From contig NC_090989.1 of assembly GCF_041146395.1 (NCBI RefSeq), positions 173,011,501 to 173,075,500 on the forward strand: a stretch of DNA of 64,000 nucleotides. Reading direction: 5' to 3'. How positions within the stretch are numbered: position 1 is the stretch's first letter; each line of letters begins with the position of its first letter. Source of the DNA: Eulemur rufifrons (taxonomy: Eukaryota > Chordata > Mammalia > Primates > Lemuridae). The notes under the pieces were generated by a model. It saw nothing but the letters and a program-made list of their open reading frames with translations, ran no database searches and was not told where the DNA came from. Positions 1 to 11,399 of this stretch are shown one piece after another. A program made the position numbers and the translations under genes.

Positions 1-1480
1 AATCCCATGATAAACATATTCTATATAGTTTGAAAGGGAGTATTCAGTGTTTCAATATATCATTATTTTTAGACAGCAAGGTAAATTTTCTCTTGTTCTA
101 ATTCACATTACAAAACATTAAGGTCAAAATAGTCTTGTCTGGAAGAGATATGCAAAAAAATAATTTTTATCAGATTTGAAGGGAGATGGCAATGATGAAT
201 GTATATGAGAATCACTAGATTTGAACTTTATGTTTATACAAAGGTAGTGTGAATTTAAAGGAGGAAAATGGTTGTACTCATTAAACATCATTTGCTTTAG
301 GTATAAACTTTTAATAATAAAGCTCAAAAGCACATTAGCAACTTTAGTAACCACATCACACTGAGGCCTCATTCTGAATTCACTGCCTCTCTGTTTTTGT
401 AAACCATGGTTGCTTTAAGCCTCTTTTCCATCTATACTTATGCAGTTTTCCTCTAATGTATCATATCTAACATTTGTCTCTATTATCTCCTGTTTTGCTG
501 TATTCAGCTTATTATGCTGCCTATGAATTTCTTTTTGGACCTTACCGTCAGCATCCTATTTATTTGCTGTTCCCAATAAATCCCCATGATCTGCAGATTT
601 AGGTAGCATGCCAATGGGGTCTTGATTGTGCCACGTCCCTTCAGGTCCCTTTGGGCCTATATTCCAAAACTGTGAAATTGACAACTCCACCAGACCAAAC
701 CATTCTGAATAAAGACATTCTTTTTAAAGAGTTTATGGCCATCTGATTTCAACATAAGCTTCAGGGACAAAAGGGGCCTTTTGAATGGTCCTTTTAAATG
801 TTAACAATTAGCCAACAATTCTATCATAATGGAGTAGAGATCTCCAAGTGATTAGCCACTAATACATTAGTTTTGCTTCAAAAATCTGTTTCTTACAAGA
901 TTAGGTTGTAATTTTTTTGCATTGTTAAAGTGATGTTTATCTGGGAAACTGTCCCAAAAGGCTCATTGTACGTAGGTGGTTTGGGAAAGAGTTTTCTTTT
1001 GTCAAAGTTAATGAACCGTGATCTGTTACTTTAATATTAATACTTTTTGAGTGAACTTTTTCTACGATGAAAATAAGAAAACTGTCTCTCACCATGAGTT
1101 ACAGGTCAAATAACTTTTAAATTAAAATATAATTTTTAATTAAAAATAAAATTAAAACATGCCATTTACTACATCATCCATATTTGTAAGGACAATTCTG
1201 TATTTTCAAAGTTTATACATGCAGGTTGACATCCTGGAAAACATGCCTAGACAATCAGCTCTGCATCAAGGAGACTTTGTATCTGACTGTAAGGCCATGG
1301 TGTGTTTTGCCTTGATTCGCAAATTCTCCCATCTAAGCTTCACATAGTGGGTGTTTGACAGGGCTTTCTGAGCTCACATTTTTTTACCAGAGTAAACACT
1401 GGCCATACATAATAAGTTTTGCTCAGCCTGCCCTCTTTGTGACCAAAAACATGTTTTATATCATCTATAATAGCTATCCC
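1..1480. other. AT-rich intronic DNA, nothing recognised
   Basis: Short chance open frames only. I see no repeat family I can name and no splice-flanked coding segment on either strand. Confidence 0.5.
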
Positions 1481-1484
1481 ATTT

Positions 1485-1760
1485 TTCTATCTATTATGAA
1501 TAAAGCTGTACTGAATATCTTAGTACATATAGCTTTGTAAATTTTTGCAAGGATATCAGTAGAAGAGACTTTTAGAATTGATATTACTGGGTTTAAGGGT
1601 ATGTCCATTGAAACACTGGTAAATACTCCCAAATCATATTCTTTTTTTAAAAGAAAAGTCTCTTAACATTCTCCTCAGTTTGTTTGAGAGTGTCTGTTCC
1701 TGCATACCTTCACCAGCTTTGGATTTTAATCGTCTTTATCATTTTTGCCAAACTGGGGAA
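1485..1760 (-). mobile_element. L1M fragment (3' region), antisense
   Basis: Reads on the + strand like the reverse complement of the L1M 3' region: an AATAAAGCTG...TGAATAT segment, then GATATTACTGGGTTTAAGGG, then TTGCCAAACTGGGG. The fragment is divergent and truncated. It is followed at about 1905 by a second L1M fragment in the same orientation that restarts from an earlier point of the same consensus, so the two are separate copies or a duplication. Confidence 0.5.
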
Positions 1761-1904
1761 AAAATATTTCTAGATTCATTTTATATTTTTTTGTTACAAG
1801 TGATGTCTTTTGGTTTTGTTCATTTATTACCTTTTTTATTTTAGAGTAAAAACCCTGTTTCCATGGAGGTCTTATAAGGTAGAAGTTATAGTGTTTGCTT
1901 CATT

Positions 1905-2460
1905 TTTTTAAATAAATTTTTTAAAGTGAAACATAATATACACAGAGAAAATCGGACAAGTTTGGAATGAACAGCTCAGTGAGTTACCATTAACTGAACC
2001 TACCCACGACAGCACAACTCACATCCATAACTAGAACTTTACACCAGTCCAGAAAAGTCCCTGGTGACCCCTCCTGTCACTCTCACCTCTCCCACGGTAA
2101 CTACTGTCCTAACTTCCAATGCTATGGATTAGTCAGTCCTGTCTTTAAAAAAAAAAAAAAAAAAAACTAAAAATACAAAAAACAACTTTTATTTAAATGG
2201 ATTTATATACTTTGGTGTCTGGCTAATTTCGTTGCATTTGTTGCGCATGGCAGTAGATGGTTCATTCTCATTGCTGTAGAGTACTCTACTGTATAAACAC
2301 ACCACAACTTAGTTCTGCTGCCTAAACATCTCAGTTACCTCCAGTTTGGGACTATAATTAAGAAAGCTGCTATGGACGTTTTTATATGTTTCTTGGGTGG
2401 ATGCACTTATTATTCTTGAGTATATGCCTAGGAGAGGGATAACAATTTTCCATAAAAGTT
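1905..2460 (-). mobile_element. L1M fragment, antisense, with internal A20 run
   Basis: Matches the antisense text of the L1M 3' end in order: AAAGTGAAACATAATATACA, then ACTAGAACTTTACACC, TCCCACGGTAACTACTGTCC, TTCATTCTCATTGCTGTAGA, AAGAAAGCTGCTATGGACG and ATATGCCTAGGAGAGGGATA. An uninterrupted run of 20 A at 2147-2166 lies inside it and looks like a later microsatellite expansion. Confidence 0.6.
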
Positions 2461-2474
2461 TAAACAATCCTATT

Positions 2475-2710
2475 AAAATGCTACTTTGATCATGCCATTG
2501 TACCTGTTCAAATCTTAAAAGCTACTCAGTGTCCTTTGAATAAACTAAGAAGATTTTAAAATGGAATTTAAGGTGCACTATGAATTTACAATAAATTATC
2601 TTTTACCCTCTCCCTTCTTAAATGCAGAAAACATCCTGCATTTTGACCCAAGCACTGTAATCTCCAGCCATACTGAATTGCTTGCCTTTTTGTTTGGGAA
2701 AAACCTCTCC
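2475..2710 (+). mobile_element. L2 fragment
   Basis: Resembles the L2 3' half: TTGATCATGCCATTGTACCT, CTACTCAGTGTCCTTTGAAT, then the region corresponding to the TCCAGCCA...ACTG...CTTGC part of the consensus. Divergent, and ends close to the A30 run. Confidence 0.45.
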
Positions 2711-2725
2711 ATTTACCAACAAAGA

Positions 2726-2728
<3 letters not shown>

Positions 2729-2758
<30 letters not shown>
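2729..2758 (+). repeat. Poly(A) tract, 30 A
   Basis: Uninterrupted homopolymer directly after the L2-like fragment. No target-site duplication is visible around it, so I read it as a mononucleotide microsatellite rather than the tail of a recent retrocopy. Confidence 0.9.
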
Positions 2759-2759
<1 letters not shown>

Positions 2760-2760
<1 letters not shown>

Positions 2761-3495
2761 ATGGAGGAAAAAAGGAGAAAGATGTTTTTTCTCTAAGACG
2801 TTCTCATGAAGCCCTGGCATTTTTACAATGCTGACTGGAGCTGGCTTCCTTCCAAATGTCTTTCACACAATACTGACTGCAGTGAAGTTTGGTACAAGGT
2901 GGCTGGGCCTCCCCAATAGCTTGAATTCCCATGGTGATACCATTATTCTGAATATAATTTGCTGTGAAGAAGAAAACTTTAGCCTTAGGTTGAAATTTAT
3001 GTGGTTTTTGGGCCAGCCTTTTTCCCTAATGTTATTTCATTATGATCATTAACTTACAGGAATGTTTCTTCAGGGAACTCAAAACTTCAGTAACCATATT
3101 CTGCTCTTCAGAGTCTCACTCAAAAAATGTTTGCTGACCAACTGACATCTAAACAAAGAAGAATGGTCATATTCTTACATACTTCTCACTGCAGAGTCAC
3201 TCATTCTTTATTTATAACTCATCGAAAAGAATAAGTTTAATATTTAAAAATTACATTCTTTTAGATTAAGTAGAAAAATTTCTCTCTCATTGAGTCTAAA
3301 AAATTTAACTTCCAAATTTGTCTATTTCTACATGTTGCCTCTACATGGCTCAAATGACAGTTAATCAATATTTTGGGGCCATAAAATTGTTAAGGTCCAA
3401 TTTACATCACTGTAGAGCTGGACTAGTTTATTCATGACAGTCAGTATAATTAAAACATCAAAAGTGATGATGACTACGAGGTTTTACAGTCTAAG
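2760..3495. other. Intronic DNA, nothing recognised
   Basis: No repeat, RNA gene or coding segment that I can support on either strand. Confidence 0.5.
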
Positions 3496-3499
3496 CCAG

Positions 3500-3705
3500 G
3501 CTGTCTTGAGCAGTTCATATTTATTATCCCATTTATTCTTCACAATTATCTTATGAAGAAGGTGTTATTATAACCCCATTTTACAAAGCTTAGAGAGTTT
3601 AAGAAATATAACCATGTTACATGACTTATGAGCATTAGAATTGGGATATGAACCCATTTTTTAGCAGATTACTGAGCCTAGGAGATGTCACTAGAATATT
3701 TTGCC
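3500..3705 (-). repeat. MIR SINE, antisense
   Basis: Shows the MIR minus-strand core: TTATTCTTCACAATTATCTT, then TTATAACCCCATTTTACAAA, then the gene-like tail GGGATATGAACCCA. Typical degree of decay for this old mammalian SINE. Confidence 0.75.
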
Positions 3706-3984
3706 AGTCATTTCATTTCTCTGCTATTTGGGATTTCTTAACAAAAACAGAAGCTCAACCATACAGTTGACTGAGAGTCAGTTCAAATGATTGTTTAACT
3801 GTCAATTGCTGGGAATCGATACGGTGAGTTATTTGGGTCTTGCCTGCAGTAGAAGTCTCAGAAAATCGGTATCTCATTGATTCTCTCTCCCAATTGTTCT
3901 CAGTAAATTTAGAGATATTCAACAATTCTTGAAGGACCAAAATGCATATTAACATAATAAAATTCTAGCCATTTCATAATAATC

Positions 3985-4110
3985 GATGTAATAATAATAG
4001 TTACAGAAAGGACTACCCGCTTAGAGTACTTACTGTATTCTAGGCACTGTACTCAGTGCTTTGTGTGCATTTTCTTAAAGCAGTTCTTATAACTACTCAA
4101 TGGGGTACCT
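3985..4110 (-). repeat. MIR SINE, antisense, left half (split)
   Basis: CTTACTGTATTCTAGGCACT ... CAGTGCTTTGTG ... CTACTCAATGGGGTACC is the first half of an antisense MIR. It stops where the consensus should continue into ATTATCCCCATTTTACAG; that continuation appears about 520 bp later at 4636. Confidence 0.7.
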
Positions 4111-4635
4111 TGTTAGAACACTAAAACGTAATTCTGAATGAATTGAGCAAATAAAGGAGAAGTATACACTGGCATGCCGGAATAACAGTTTCAGAGGTAG
4201 AGCCGGCAGTGTCGAACCTAGTGGGAGGGCTAGGTCTGTCTCCATCATCTCCCTGCACTGTTCACCTTGTCAGCTCAGTCTCGCCTCGCATAGGATCTCT
4301 CCAAAGGTCAGCTCACATCTTCAAGTTCAACAGAAATAAAGCTTCTTTTTTACCCAATATTTCCACACAGACCTCAGGTTTAGTCTGACTGAACCGACTT
4401 GTATCACAAACCCATCCTTGAACCACTCATTGTGGCTGGGAAAAGATGCTGGTGGTTGGACAGGTCCAGTCACAATCCCACTCTTGGAGCTCGTGTTCAC
4501 TTACACTACATCGACTGAAAACAGGGCAGGGACGGGCTCTCACCACAAGGAACTGGATATGCTGGTATCAGAAGAGAAAATGAGACATAGACAAGCAAGA
4601 ACAGTGGATTTCAACTACAGGTAGTGCTAGCCAAC
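4111..4635. mobile_element. Unidentified insertion of about 520 bp splitting a MIR
   Basis: This segment lies exactly between two halves of one antisense MIR, so it was inserted after the MIR. I do not recognise its family. It has no long open frame with family features, no obvious terminal inverted repeats and no clear target-site duplication. It is less AT-rich than its surroundings, with several CpGs (GAGCCGGC, TGTCGAACC, CTCGCCTCGC, CATCGACTG). Candidates are an ancient LTR or L1 3' UTR piece. Confidence 0.5.
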
Positions 4636-4790
4636 ATTATTCCCATTTCGCAGACAAGTAAATTAAGGTTCAGGAAGGTTGACTTGTTGCAATTTGCCAG
4701 TTATAAAACATTAACAGCATTCCAGTCAAAGACCCTCAGGGTAATCACCAAACCACAGTGCATTCCTATCAACTAAGCTCATACATGCAA
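4636..4790 (-). repeat. MIR SINE, antisense, right half (split)
   Basis: ATTATTCCCATTTCGCAGAC, then AAATTAAGGTTCAGGAAG and ACTTGTTGCAATTTGCCAG continue the MIR consensus where the copy ending near 4110 left off. Confidence 0.7.
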
Positions 4791-4794
4791 GTAA

Positions 4795-5330
4795 GATTTT
4801 CAACAGAGCTTTTTTGCTTCCACTGCTCCTTCTAACCCTGCTAAGGAACCAACAGCACTTACACCCCAGTAATCCTCACAACCATAAAGAGAACAAGGCA
4901 TTATATTTAGGCTAAGTAAAGTAGACATTGCTAAATTCTATGACTCCTTGAATGATCAGATTCTTAAGGAGCAAAATCTATGTTTTCATATTTGTATAAA
5001 TGGTATAAATACCATTGATTCTTAGAAGATGTCCTAGTAACTAGACTCAAATACCAAACTTGATGGACAGGTATACATGGAAGTCACCTAACTAATCCCT
5101 AACTAAGCAGTCGATGGAAAATGCACTGGGTGGAAATGAGGTGATAGACACAAGGAGCAGTAGGTATGTCAGGAATGCAAAGTCTTCCTAGATGGACTCG
5201 GCACACTTTCATATTTAGCCCATTGACAAAAGCTGTGTCATGTGTTCATAGCCATGAGTGAGGCAGAAAAATATTTTTCAGCATGTGGGCAAATTATTGT
5301 TCTAGTTGTATGGAAAAAGGAGAGAAGTAG
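4795..5330. other. Intronic DNA, nothing recognised
   Basis: No supported gene, RNA or repeat family. Confidence 0.45.
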
Positions 5331-5334
5331 TATC

Positions 5335-5650
5335 GTGTTGGCAACAGCAATTTCTACAGTCAGATATTGTGTTGGGCACTTGGGATAACATGATCAATAA
5401 AAACAGACATGACCAGTCCCTCATAGAGCTTTTTCCTTCTTAGAGGAAGCAGATAAAAAGTATTTCACAAACACAAATGAAATTGCAATTATGAATATGC
5501 TGAAGTAGAGAAGGTCATGATACTCTGAGAGCCCAGAATGAGAAGGAGGGGGAAACTGACCTAATCAGGAGGTTAAGGAAGACTTCCCAGAGGAGGTGGC
5601 ACTTGAGATAGGGTGGTGTCTCATTTAGCCCTGACATCTACTGTAGGGTC
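5335..5650 (-). mobile_element. L2 3' end, antisense
   Basis: Follows the antisense L2 order: GTTGGGCACTTGGGATAACA, then AAAACAGACATGACCAGTCC, CATAGAGC, and GGAAGACTTCCCAGAGGAGG followed by GGCACTTGAGA. Good match through the most conserved L2 3' segment. Confidence 0.75.
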
Positions 5651-5654
5651 TTGC

Positions 5655-7300
5655 ATGTAACAAATCTGTAGCACAAAGAGATAATAAGCGAAGAGAATCT
5701 TCCTGATACGTTTAGTATAACTGTACTTCATAGCTCTTTGTATTTTTAGTGACAATTTCATTCAAACTCAATCAAGAAAAATAGACATGTGCTGGCTAAA
5801 GTTCCGCTTCCAGCTTCAGGCACAGCTGCATCAAGCAGTATTAACTATGATGTCAGAAAGTGCTCCAGCCTCTCTACTCAGCTTCCCTCTGTGTTGACTC
5901 CATTCATTTGTAGCATTTTCCATCATGGTGCTAAGAGAGTGGCAAGCTCCAGACTTATATCTTTTCATCATTAACCTGCAGAAAAGCATTATACTTTCCC
6001 AAGAATAAATGTTCTACAAGTGGATCTCATGGTGTATAGCTTGAGCCAGGTACCAGCCCTTGTAACAATCATGTGGTCACTAGAGATGGCATGATCCCTA
6101 TAATCAATCCATCTTGAGTCTCATGCCCTCTATTGGAGCGTGAAATAAAACCAGCACCTCCCAAACTCCATGACCTGGAAATGGGGAAGATAGGCTACCA
6201 ACTTTCCTAAGAAAACCAAGATGCCGTCACCAGTAGAAGTAGGACTATTTGCCGAGCAGGCAGAAAGAGCAGTAACAAGCTACAGAGTAGAAATGACTAA
6301 TGGCATTAATGACTGCCACAGCCAGCAATAACAATAATAGTAGCGATACTAATAACACACACTTATTTTAAAAGGGTTTCTTATTATACTTCCCCAGGAA
6401 AACTCATTCTACATTCTTGGCATGTTCAGAATTTAACTAGCCTGCTTTGTAATAGCTACCCAACCCAGAAGACAAAACTAGCTCTGCAGTTTTAAATTGG
6501 CAAGCATAACATTTCCAGAGAGCAGGATTTCCAGTGTAAATGACTCCCTTCCCTCTGGCCCCAAGCCCACCCTGAATGCCCCAGTGCTCATGGGCTCATG
6601 CAAACATGCCTTGGTTAGTGCTGACCTGCTCAGAGAGGGTCCATTAAGGGAAGCTCATTTCAAGCACAGATGGTCCTGGGTAGCTTAGCCTCTGCCTGGT
6701 GGCCAGACTAAGTGAATTCAGATGGCCTTAGACTTCTGATCACATCCAGGCAGCCAGGGAGGAAATGAAACCTTGTTTATCATCTTGATAAACAGTCCCT
6801 TTCAATGCCTCCAGATGCTGTATGTAACTCGGTAGAGTCAAATACTATTAAATTGTCATCACTGTCAAAAAGAGAAGTAATAAGTTTTTCTACCTGAGTC
6901 ATAGTTAATGACTTCCACAATGTATAACACAAATCAGAGTTCTGTTTGCCTTCTTTTCTCCTAAATGTGTGTTTTCTGATCTCTCTGGCTATGGATGTGA
7001 GACACAATCTCACAATATAAATATATACCTTTATTATTACCTCTCAGCTCAGCCAATAAAATATCAGGATGACAAGGGCCATACTCTTGGCTTGGCTGAG
7101 GTGTGTATGCAGAGGCAGAAGCTAAGCGGAAGTCTCTCCTCCTAGTTCTGCATGGAAGGCACAGATTTAAAAGACTGCATTTCACTGCATGAAAGCCTTG
7201 ATGATGACTCTACCCGATAGTTGTCGTTAAACATATTTGTAGAATTAAACACTATTGAGGGTGTAATGTGCCTCTTTTACTCTCATCATCTTAAATAATA
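5655..7300. other. Intronic DNA, mostly unrecognised
   Basis: No coding exon or RNA gene seen. The stretch near 6285-6320 (AATGGCATTAATGACTGCCA) resembles the end of the LTR-like repeat also seen near 8320-8345, so a decayed copy of that repeat may lie at about 6180-6325. The rest is unassigned. Confidence 0.4.
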
Positions 7301-7304
7301 ATAT

Positions 7305-7640
7305 AGTCATGTGCCACATGACAACATTTTAGTCAATGATGGATCCATAGATTATAGTAACATACAATACCCCATTTTTACTGTACCTTTTCTATGTCTA
7401 TGTAGGTTTAAATACAAACACCTACAACTGTGTTACAACTGCCTACAGTGTCCAGTACTGTACCTGCTGTACAGGTTTGTAGCCTAGGAGCAACAGGCTA
7501 TACCATATAGCCTAGGTGTGTGGTAGGCTGCACCATCTAGGACTGTGTAAATACAGTCTGTGATTTTTGCACAATGACAGAATCGCCCAATAATGCATTG
7601 CTCAGAACATATCCCTTTGCGTCAGCGATGCATGGCTGTA
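7305..7640 (+). mobile_element. MER2-type (Tigger/TcMar) DNA transposon, near full length
   Basis: About 335 bp with recognisable ends: AGTCATGTGCCACATGACAA at the left and GCATGGCTGTA at the right, both next to TA as expected for TcMar elements. Internal hallmarks are GTACAGGTTTGTAGCCTAGG, GGCTATACCATATAGCCTAG and AGAACATATCCCTTTGCGTC. It is non-autonomous, with no transposase. Confidence 0.85.
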
Positions 7641-7812
7641 TAGTAGGTAGATTAGGCTGTGCTAAGCTGCAGCAACAACCTCCATATCTCATTGGCTGAA
7701 AACAGCAAAGGTTTATATTCCTTGACCACACAACATGCCCACTGTGATTCACCAGTGGGGCTTTGTTCGTAGTAGTTACTCAAGAACTTTTTGGAGCAGC
7801 CACCCTCTAAAA
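7641..7812 (-). mobile_element. LTR-like (MaLR/MLT1-related) repeat, first part
   Basis: The stretch GGCTGTGCTAAGCTGCAGCA ... CTCATTGGCTGAAAACAGCA resembles antisense MLT-type LTR sequence (compare the ACTTAACAGCTTAAAACAGC block of the MLT1 at 21910). It is interrupted by a hAT element with a target-site duplication and resumes at 8137. Subfamily not named. Confidence 0.4.
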
Positions 7813-8128
7813 TAGGGGTCAGCAAACTGTGGCCTGCAGGCCAATCTGGCTCACCATCTGATGTGTATGGCCCAAAAGCTAAGAATGCCTGGAAAAAAAT
7901 CAAAAGGGGACTATTTTGTGACACATTAAAATTACATGAAACTCAAGTTTCAGTTTCTGTAAATAAAATGTTATTGGCAAACAGCCACATTCACTTGTTT
8001 ACATATTGTTTATAGTGGTTTTTGTGATACAACAGCAAAGTTTGATAGCTGCCCCAGAGACCAGATGGCCTACAAAGCTGAAAATATTTACAATCTGGAC
8101 CTTTATAGGATAAGTTTGCTGATCCCTC
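7813..8128 (+). mobile_element. hAT-Charlie type non-autonomous DNA transposon with 8-bp TSD
   Basis: Ends are imperfect inverted repeats: TAGGGGTCAGCAAACTGTGG at the left and TTTGCTGATCCCTC at the right. It contains the family blocks GGCCTGCAGGCCAATCTGGC, AATAAAATGTTATTGGCA and CCAGATGGCCTACAAAGCTG. It is flanked by CTCTAAAA (7805-7812) and ATCTAAAA (8129-8136), a 7/8 match to an 8-bp hAT target-site duplication. A second copy in the same orientation lies at 45388-45608. Confidence 0.8.
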
Positions 8129-8136
8129 ATCTAAAA

Positions 8137-8345
8137 TATTTGCTGGCTGCTACGCCAGCAGGAAAAGAGCCCTGGAGGGTCTCGCACAGGCAATTCAAAG
8201 CTGAGCATGGTAGTGATATGTCAATTCCATTAATACCCAGTTGACCAGAAACACTCAATGGCCTCTCCTCCCATAAGGGGGTCAGCAAGTACCATAAGCC
8301 CAGGAAGAGGAGACAGTCATTGGCAGCGCTAATGATTGCCACAGT
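8137..8345 (-). mobile_element. LTR-like (MaLR/MLT1-related) repeat, second part
   Basis: Continuation of the repeat broken by the hAT insertion. It carries GGAGGGTCTCGCACAGGCAA and ends near CGCTAATGATTGCCACA. The family is an inference from resemblance to other mammalian LTR fossils. Confidence 0.35.
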
Positions 8346-8590
8346 GAACTCTAACAATAGCAACAGTATCAATAGCAAACACATTGATTGGTCCTGCACC
8401 TTCTGCACTGTTCTAAGCGCTTTGCCTATCTACGTTCATTCATGACAACCTCATGATGAAAGTACTATTTTCCCCATTTTACAGATGAGGAAACTGAGGA
8501 TAGAAAACTTAAATGATTTTCCTGAGGCAAATACAGCTAATAATGGGTGGAAGCAGTATTGAAAGCCCAGTCAGTATGACTCCCAAATCT
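8345..8590 (-). repeat. MIR SINE, antisense
   Basis: Clear core at CTGTTCTAAGCGCTTTGCC and CCCCATTTTACAGATGAGGA followed by AACTGAGGATAG, then the diverged 5' end ATTGAAAGCCCAGTCAGTAT. One of the better-preserved MIRs in the window. Confidence 0.85.
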
Positions 8591-8979
8591 GACTGCAAAC
8601 ATACACTCTCCTTTTAAGCATCCTACCATATGTGGACTCTCTGAGACTTAAAAAAAAAAAAAATCCATCCATTGATACTATGGAGATCACTTCCTCACAA
8701 AACCCATAATTATAGAATTGGGTAGACATAAGCAAAATACTAACATTAGCGTTTGTATCATAGGTCTCCAAAATGTTTAATAGTTTATTTAGGAGGTTGC
8801 TAGTATTTAGTCCATAGTTGGAAATAAAATCTAATGTCAATGGATTTGTGTGTGATTCTCCTATAGGAACCAAAAAATAAGGACTTGAAATTTAAGACCA
8901 GTTTGTGACTCAGCAAGAGGGCCCATTGATGGGCATCTGGCCCTAAAGAGACAATGCCACTTCCAGGTGACAGTATTTT

Positions 8980-9131
8980 TTTTAAATTTCAGAATATTAT
9001 GGGGGTACAAATGCTTTGGTCACATAAATTGGCTTTGCACCATGAAAATCAAAGCTACAAGCGTGCCCAACCCCCAGGCAGCATGCGCCACACCCATTGG
9101 GTGTGAGTTTACCCATCCCCTCCTCTCAGGG
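8980..9131 (-). mobile_element. Strepsirrhine-type L1, 5'-truncated, antisense, with TSD
   Basis: Begins with a short T-rich tail at 8976-8982 and reads TATGGGGGTACAAATGCTTT, TCACATAAATTGGCTTTGCA, CCCATTGGGTGTGAGTTTAC, CCATCCCCTCCTCTC. I associate this with the antisense L1 3' UTR of lemurs and galagos. It is bracketed by GACAGTATTTT at 8969-8979 and again at 9132-9142, an exact 11-bp target-site duplication, which shows target-primed insertion. Only about 150 bp were copied. Confidence 0.75.
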
Positions 9132-9144
9132 GACAGTATTTTGC

Positions 9145-9780
9145 AGCCACTTCTCCCCTAATTATCTCAAATTTTGTCTTAATCTTCTCATCTTTGCTTC
9201 TAAACCGACTCAGAAATGTTGTTCTATGGGCATGTTTTTCATTTAACTGGAGGAAAAAAATGTCATAAAATAGTTATGGTTTAGAAGTGGCGAAGTCAGA
9301 GTCACCGTGTTATCTGCTTTATTGTGTTGGCTGTTCTTTCATGTTTTTATAGCGGGGTTTGTGTATGATCACCGCCCGTGTTCCTTTTCACATCCATTAC
9401 ACTTACTCATGAAGGACAATGGAAGCACTTCATTTTAAGAGAATTTAAAAAAAGCTCATGATTATTGTCGGGCTTCCTTCTCAGCATGTATTCCTGCGTG
9501 TATGCCATTAAATAAATGTCATGAAGAAACAGAAAACAAAAATGAATAAAGAGATGAGAGTAGACAAAGTAAGAGTGCAGCATAAAGAGCACCCAAGGCC
9601 ATCCACCACTCCACAGACAGTTCAGACACTGGGGGCTTTGACAGTGGGGTCCTGGAGCTTGAAAGGTAAATACCCCCATTCTCTGGCCTTTTGGAATTCT
9701 GTCTTTCCATCAAAACTCATGCCAGGTGTCATTTCCTCCAGTGTTGTCTTTACAATTGGGTTTCATCTTTTATATTAATA
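9145..9780. other. Intronic DNA, nothing recognised
   Basis: Open frames on both strands at about 9407-9778 overlap each other and show no family features. I do not support a gene here. Confidence 0.5.
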
Positions 9781-9784
9781 ATAA

Positions 9785-9965
9785 CAAAAACAATGGTGGC
9801 TCTTACTTATAGTACACCTACTATGTGCTGCTCAGTGTATTAATTACCTTTCACATGTGATCTCTAATGCTCACAACATCCCTTAAACTTAGACATTTTA
9901 CTTACGAGGTATCAGGGCTTCGAGGTTACAACTTCTCCAAATCATCCAGCTGATAACTCAAGTGA
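9785..9965 (-). repeat. MIR SINE, antisense
   Basis: ACACCTACTATGTGCTGCTC, then TAATGCTCACAACATCCCTT, then ACTTACGAGGTATCAGGGCT follow the antisense MIR core; the tail is decayed. Confidence 0.7.
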
Positions 9966-9969
9966 TGTT

Positions 9970-11105
9970 GATTATTTGAAGTATCATTTAAATATTAATA
10001 CATCAGCCTTCCTTGTCAGTATTTCACATAATTTTAGAAAAATTAATATAGCCAGAGGAGTTACTAATATAAAATAGGGTTACCTATGTCTTTTCTAGAA
10101 ATTGTTTCCATATCATTCCTGGGCTTGAAGGGTAGCAGTGGAGAAGGAAACCTTGATAAGCTATTGCTTGGCTGGACCAGTAATCTTGCTTTAAACATAG
10201 GGTTGAGGGGGATCCAAGGGGGATTTAGGTTAAGACTGTTGCACCTTAGAGTGAAACAGTCTACCAAACTTTTTTAAAAGCTTTATTTCATTTTAATTCT
10301 TATCTTAATCATACTAGTAGAATACAACTTATTAATTTTAGATCTTAGCCCAGGGAAGCTGAAGGGCACTGGTGCTGTGATTCGGTTTCCAGAGACTTAC
10401 GTCAACATCCAGGGTGAATCTCCCACTTTGAGGTAGAAACCTCCTCCTCTTCAATTGTTTCAGCAGCCACCCAGCCTTTGAGTGGCTTTCCTACTGGGCA
10501 GTAAGTCATTTCTAATATTGTGTTAATTTGCAATGTGTTGAAGGCTAGTGAAGTCAAGCAAGCAAATTTTGGGGCAGAAGATAGAAGGATGAAGATATTA
10601 TGTTCTCAGCCTTATTTTAACAAAGATTCTCAGGCAGATCTGAGAATAGCTCAAAGGCAGTCAGATGTCCAAGCCGTTACATCAGCCCCATCCCTAACGC
10701 TATCTGAGGCATCCTTGGAAAGAGTAAAAGTTAGATAGTATGTAAAGAGTAGTAAGGAATCAAGGATGTTCTTACAACCTTATTAGCGCATCTTTGGATA
10801 TAATTCATTTCCATGTGGGTAGAGAAGTTATTAAAAATCATTTCTGCAGTACAATTTCAACACATCCAATACATAAGCCATTTTCTTCTTTTTAAAAATA
10901 AAGGGGAAATCCAGGGGGTGGGTGTTGAGTTGACTGTGGTATTACGTTACTTTTAGCAATCTTATTTCAGGAGGATATTGAAGTCTACATGTAGTTTCCC
11001 AGTCATTAGCCTGGGATGAGAGTAGGAAGATGGGTATCAGGAATACTCCATGTTGGTGAAAGGAGGAAAAAACTGAGAAGAGTCATATTTTTTACACCAA
11101 TAATC
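9970..11105. other. Intronic DNA, nothing recognised
   Basis: No coding exon, RNA gene or nameable repeat. Moderately AT-rich. Confidence 0.45.
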
Positions 11106-11119
11106 CTGATCTAGTCAAA

Positions 11120-11390
11120 GATGATAATATCAGTAGTATTAGTAATATCAGAATATTTAGTGCCTACTCTGAACTGGCTATTATTATAATCATTTTGCCT
11201 GTACTTATTTAATTCTCATGCCCATTTAATCCTCAAAACAACCCTGGAAAGTTGATAATACCTTCCACATTTTACAGATGAGAAACCTGAAATGTAGAAT
11301 GGAAACTTATAAGAAACAGCAGATCCGGGACTTGAATCTTAGCCACCTGGATCCAGAATCTGTGATGTTATCCATTATGCTGTATTGCCT
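11120..11390 (-). repeat. MIR SINE, antisense
   Basis: TTTAATCCTCAAAACAACCC, ACATTTTACAGATGAGAAAC and CGGGACTTGAATCTTAGCC are in the antisense MIR order; the copy is nearly full length. Confidence 0.8.
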
Positions 11391-11399
11391 CAAATATGG

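Noticed and set aside
2729..2758. Poly(A)30 as the tail of a processed pseudogene.
   Set aside because: The sequence before it is L2-like, no spliced-mRNA body or target duplication is present.
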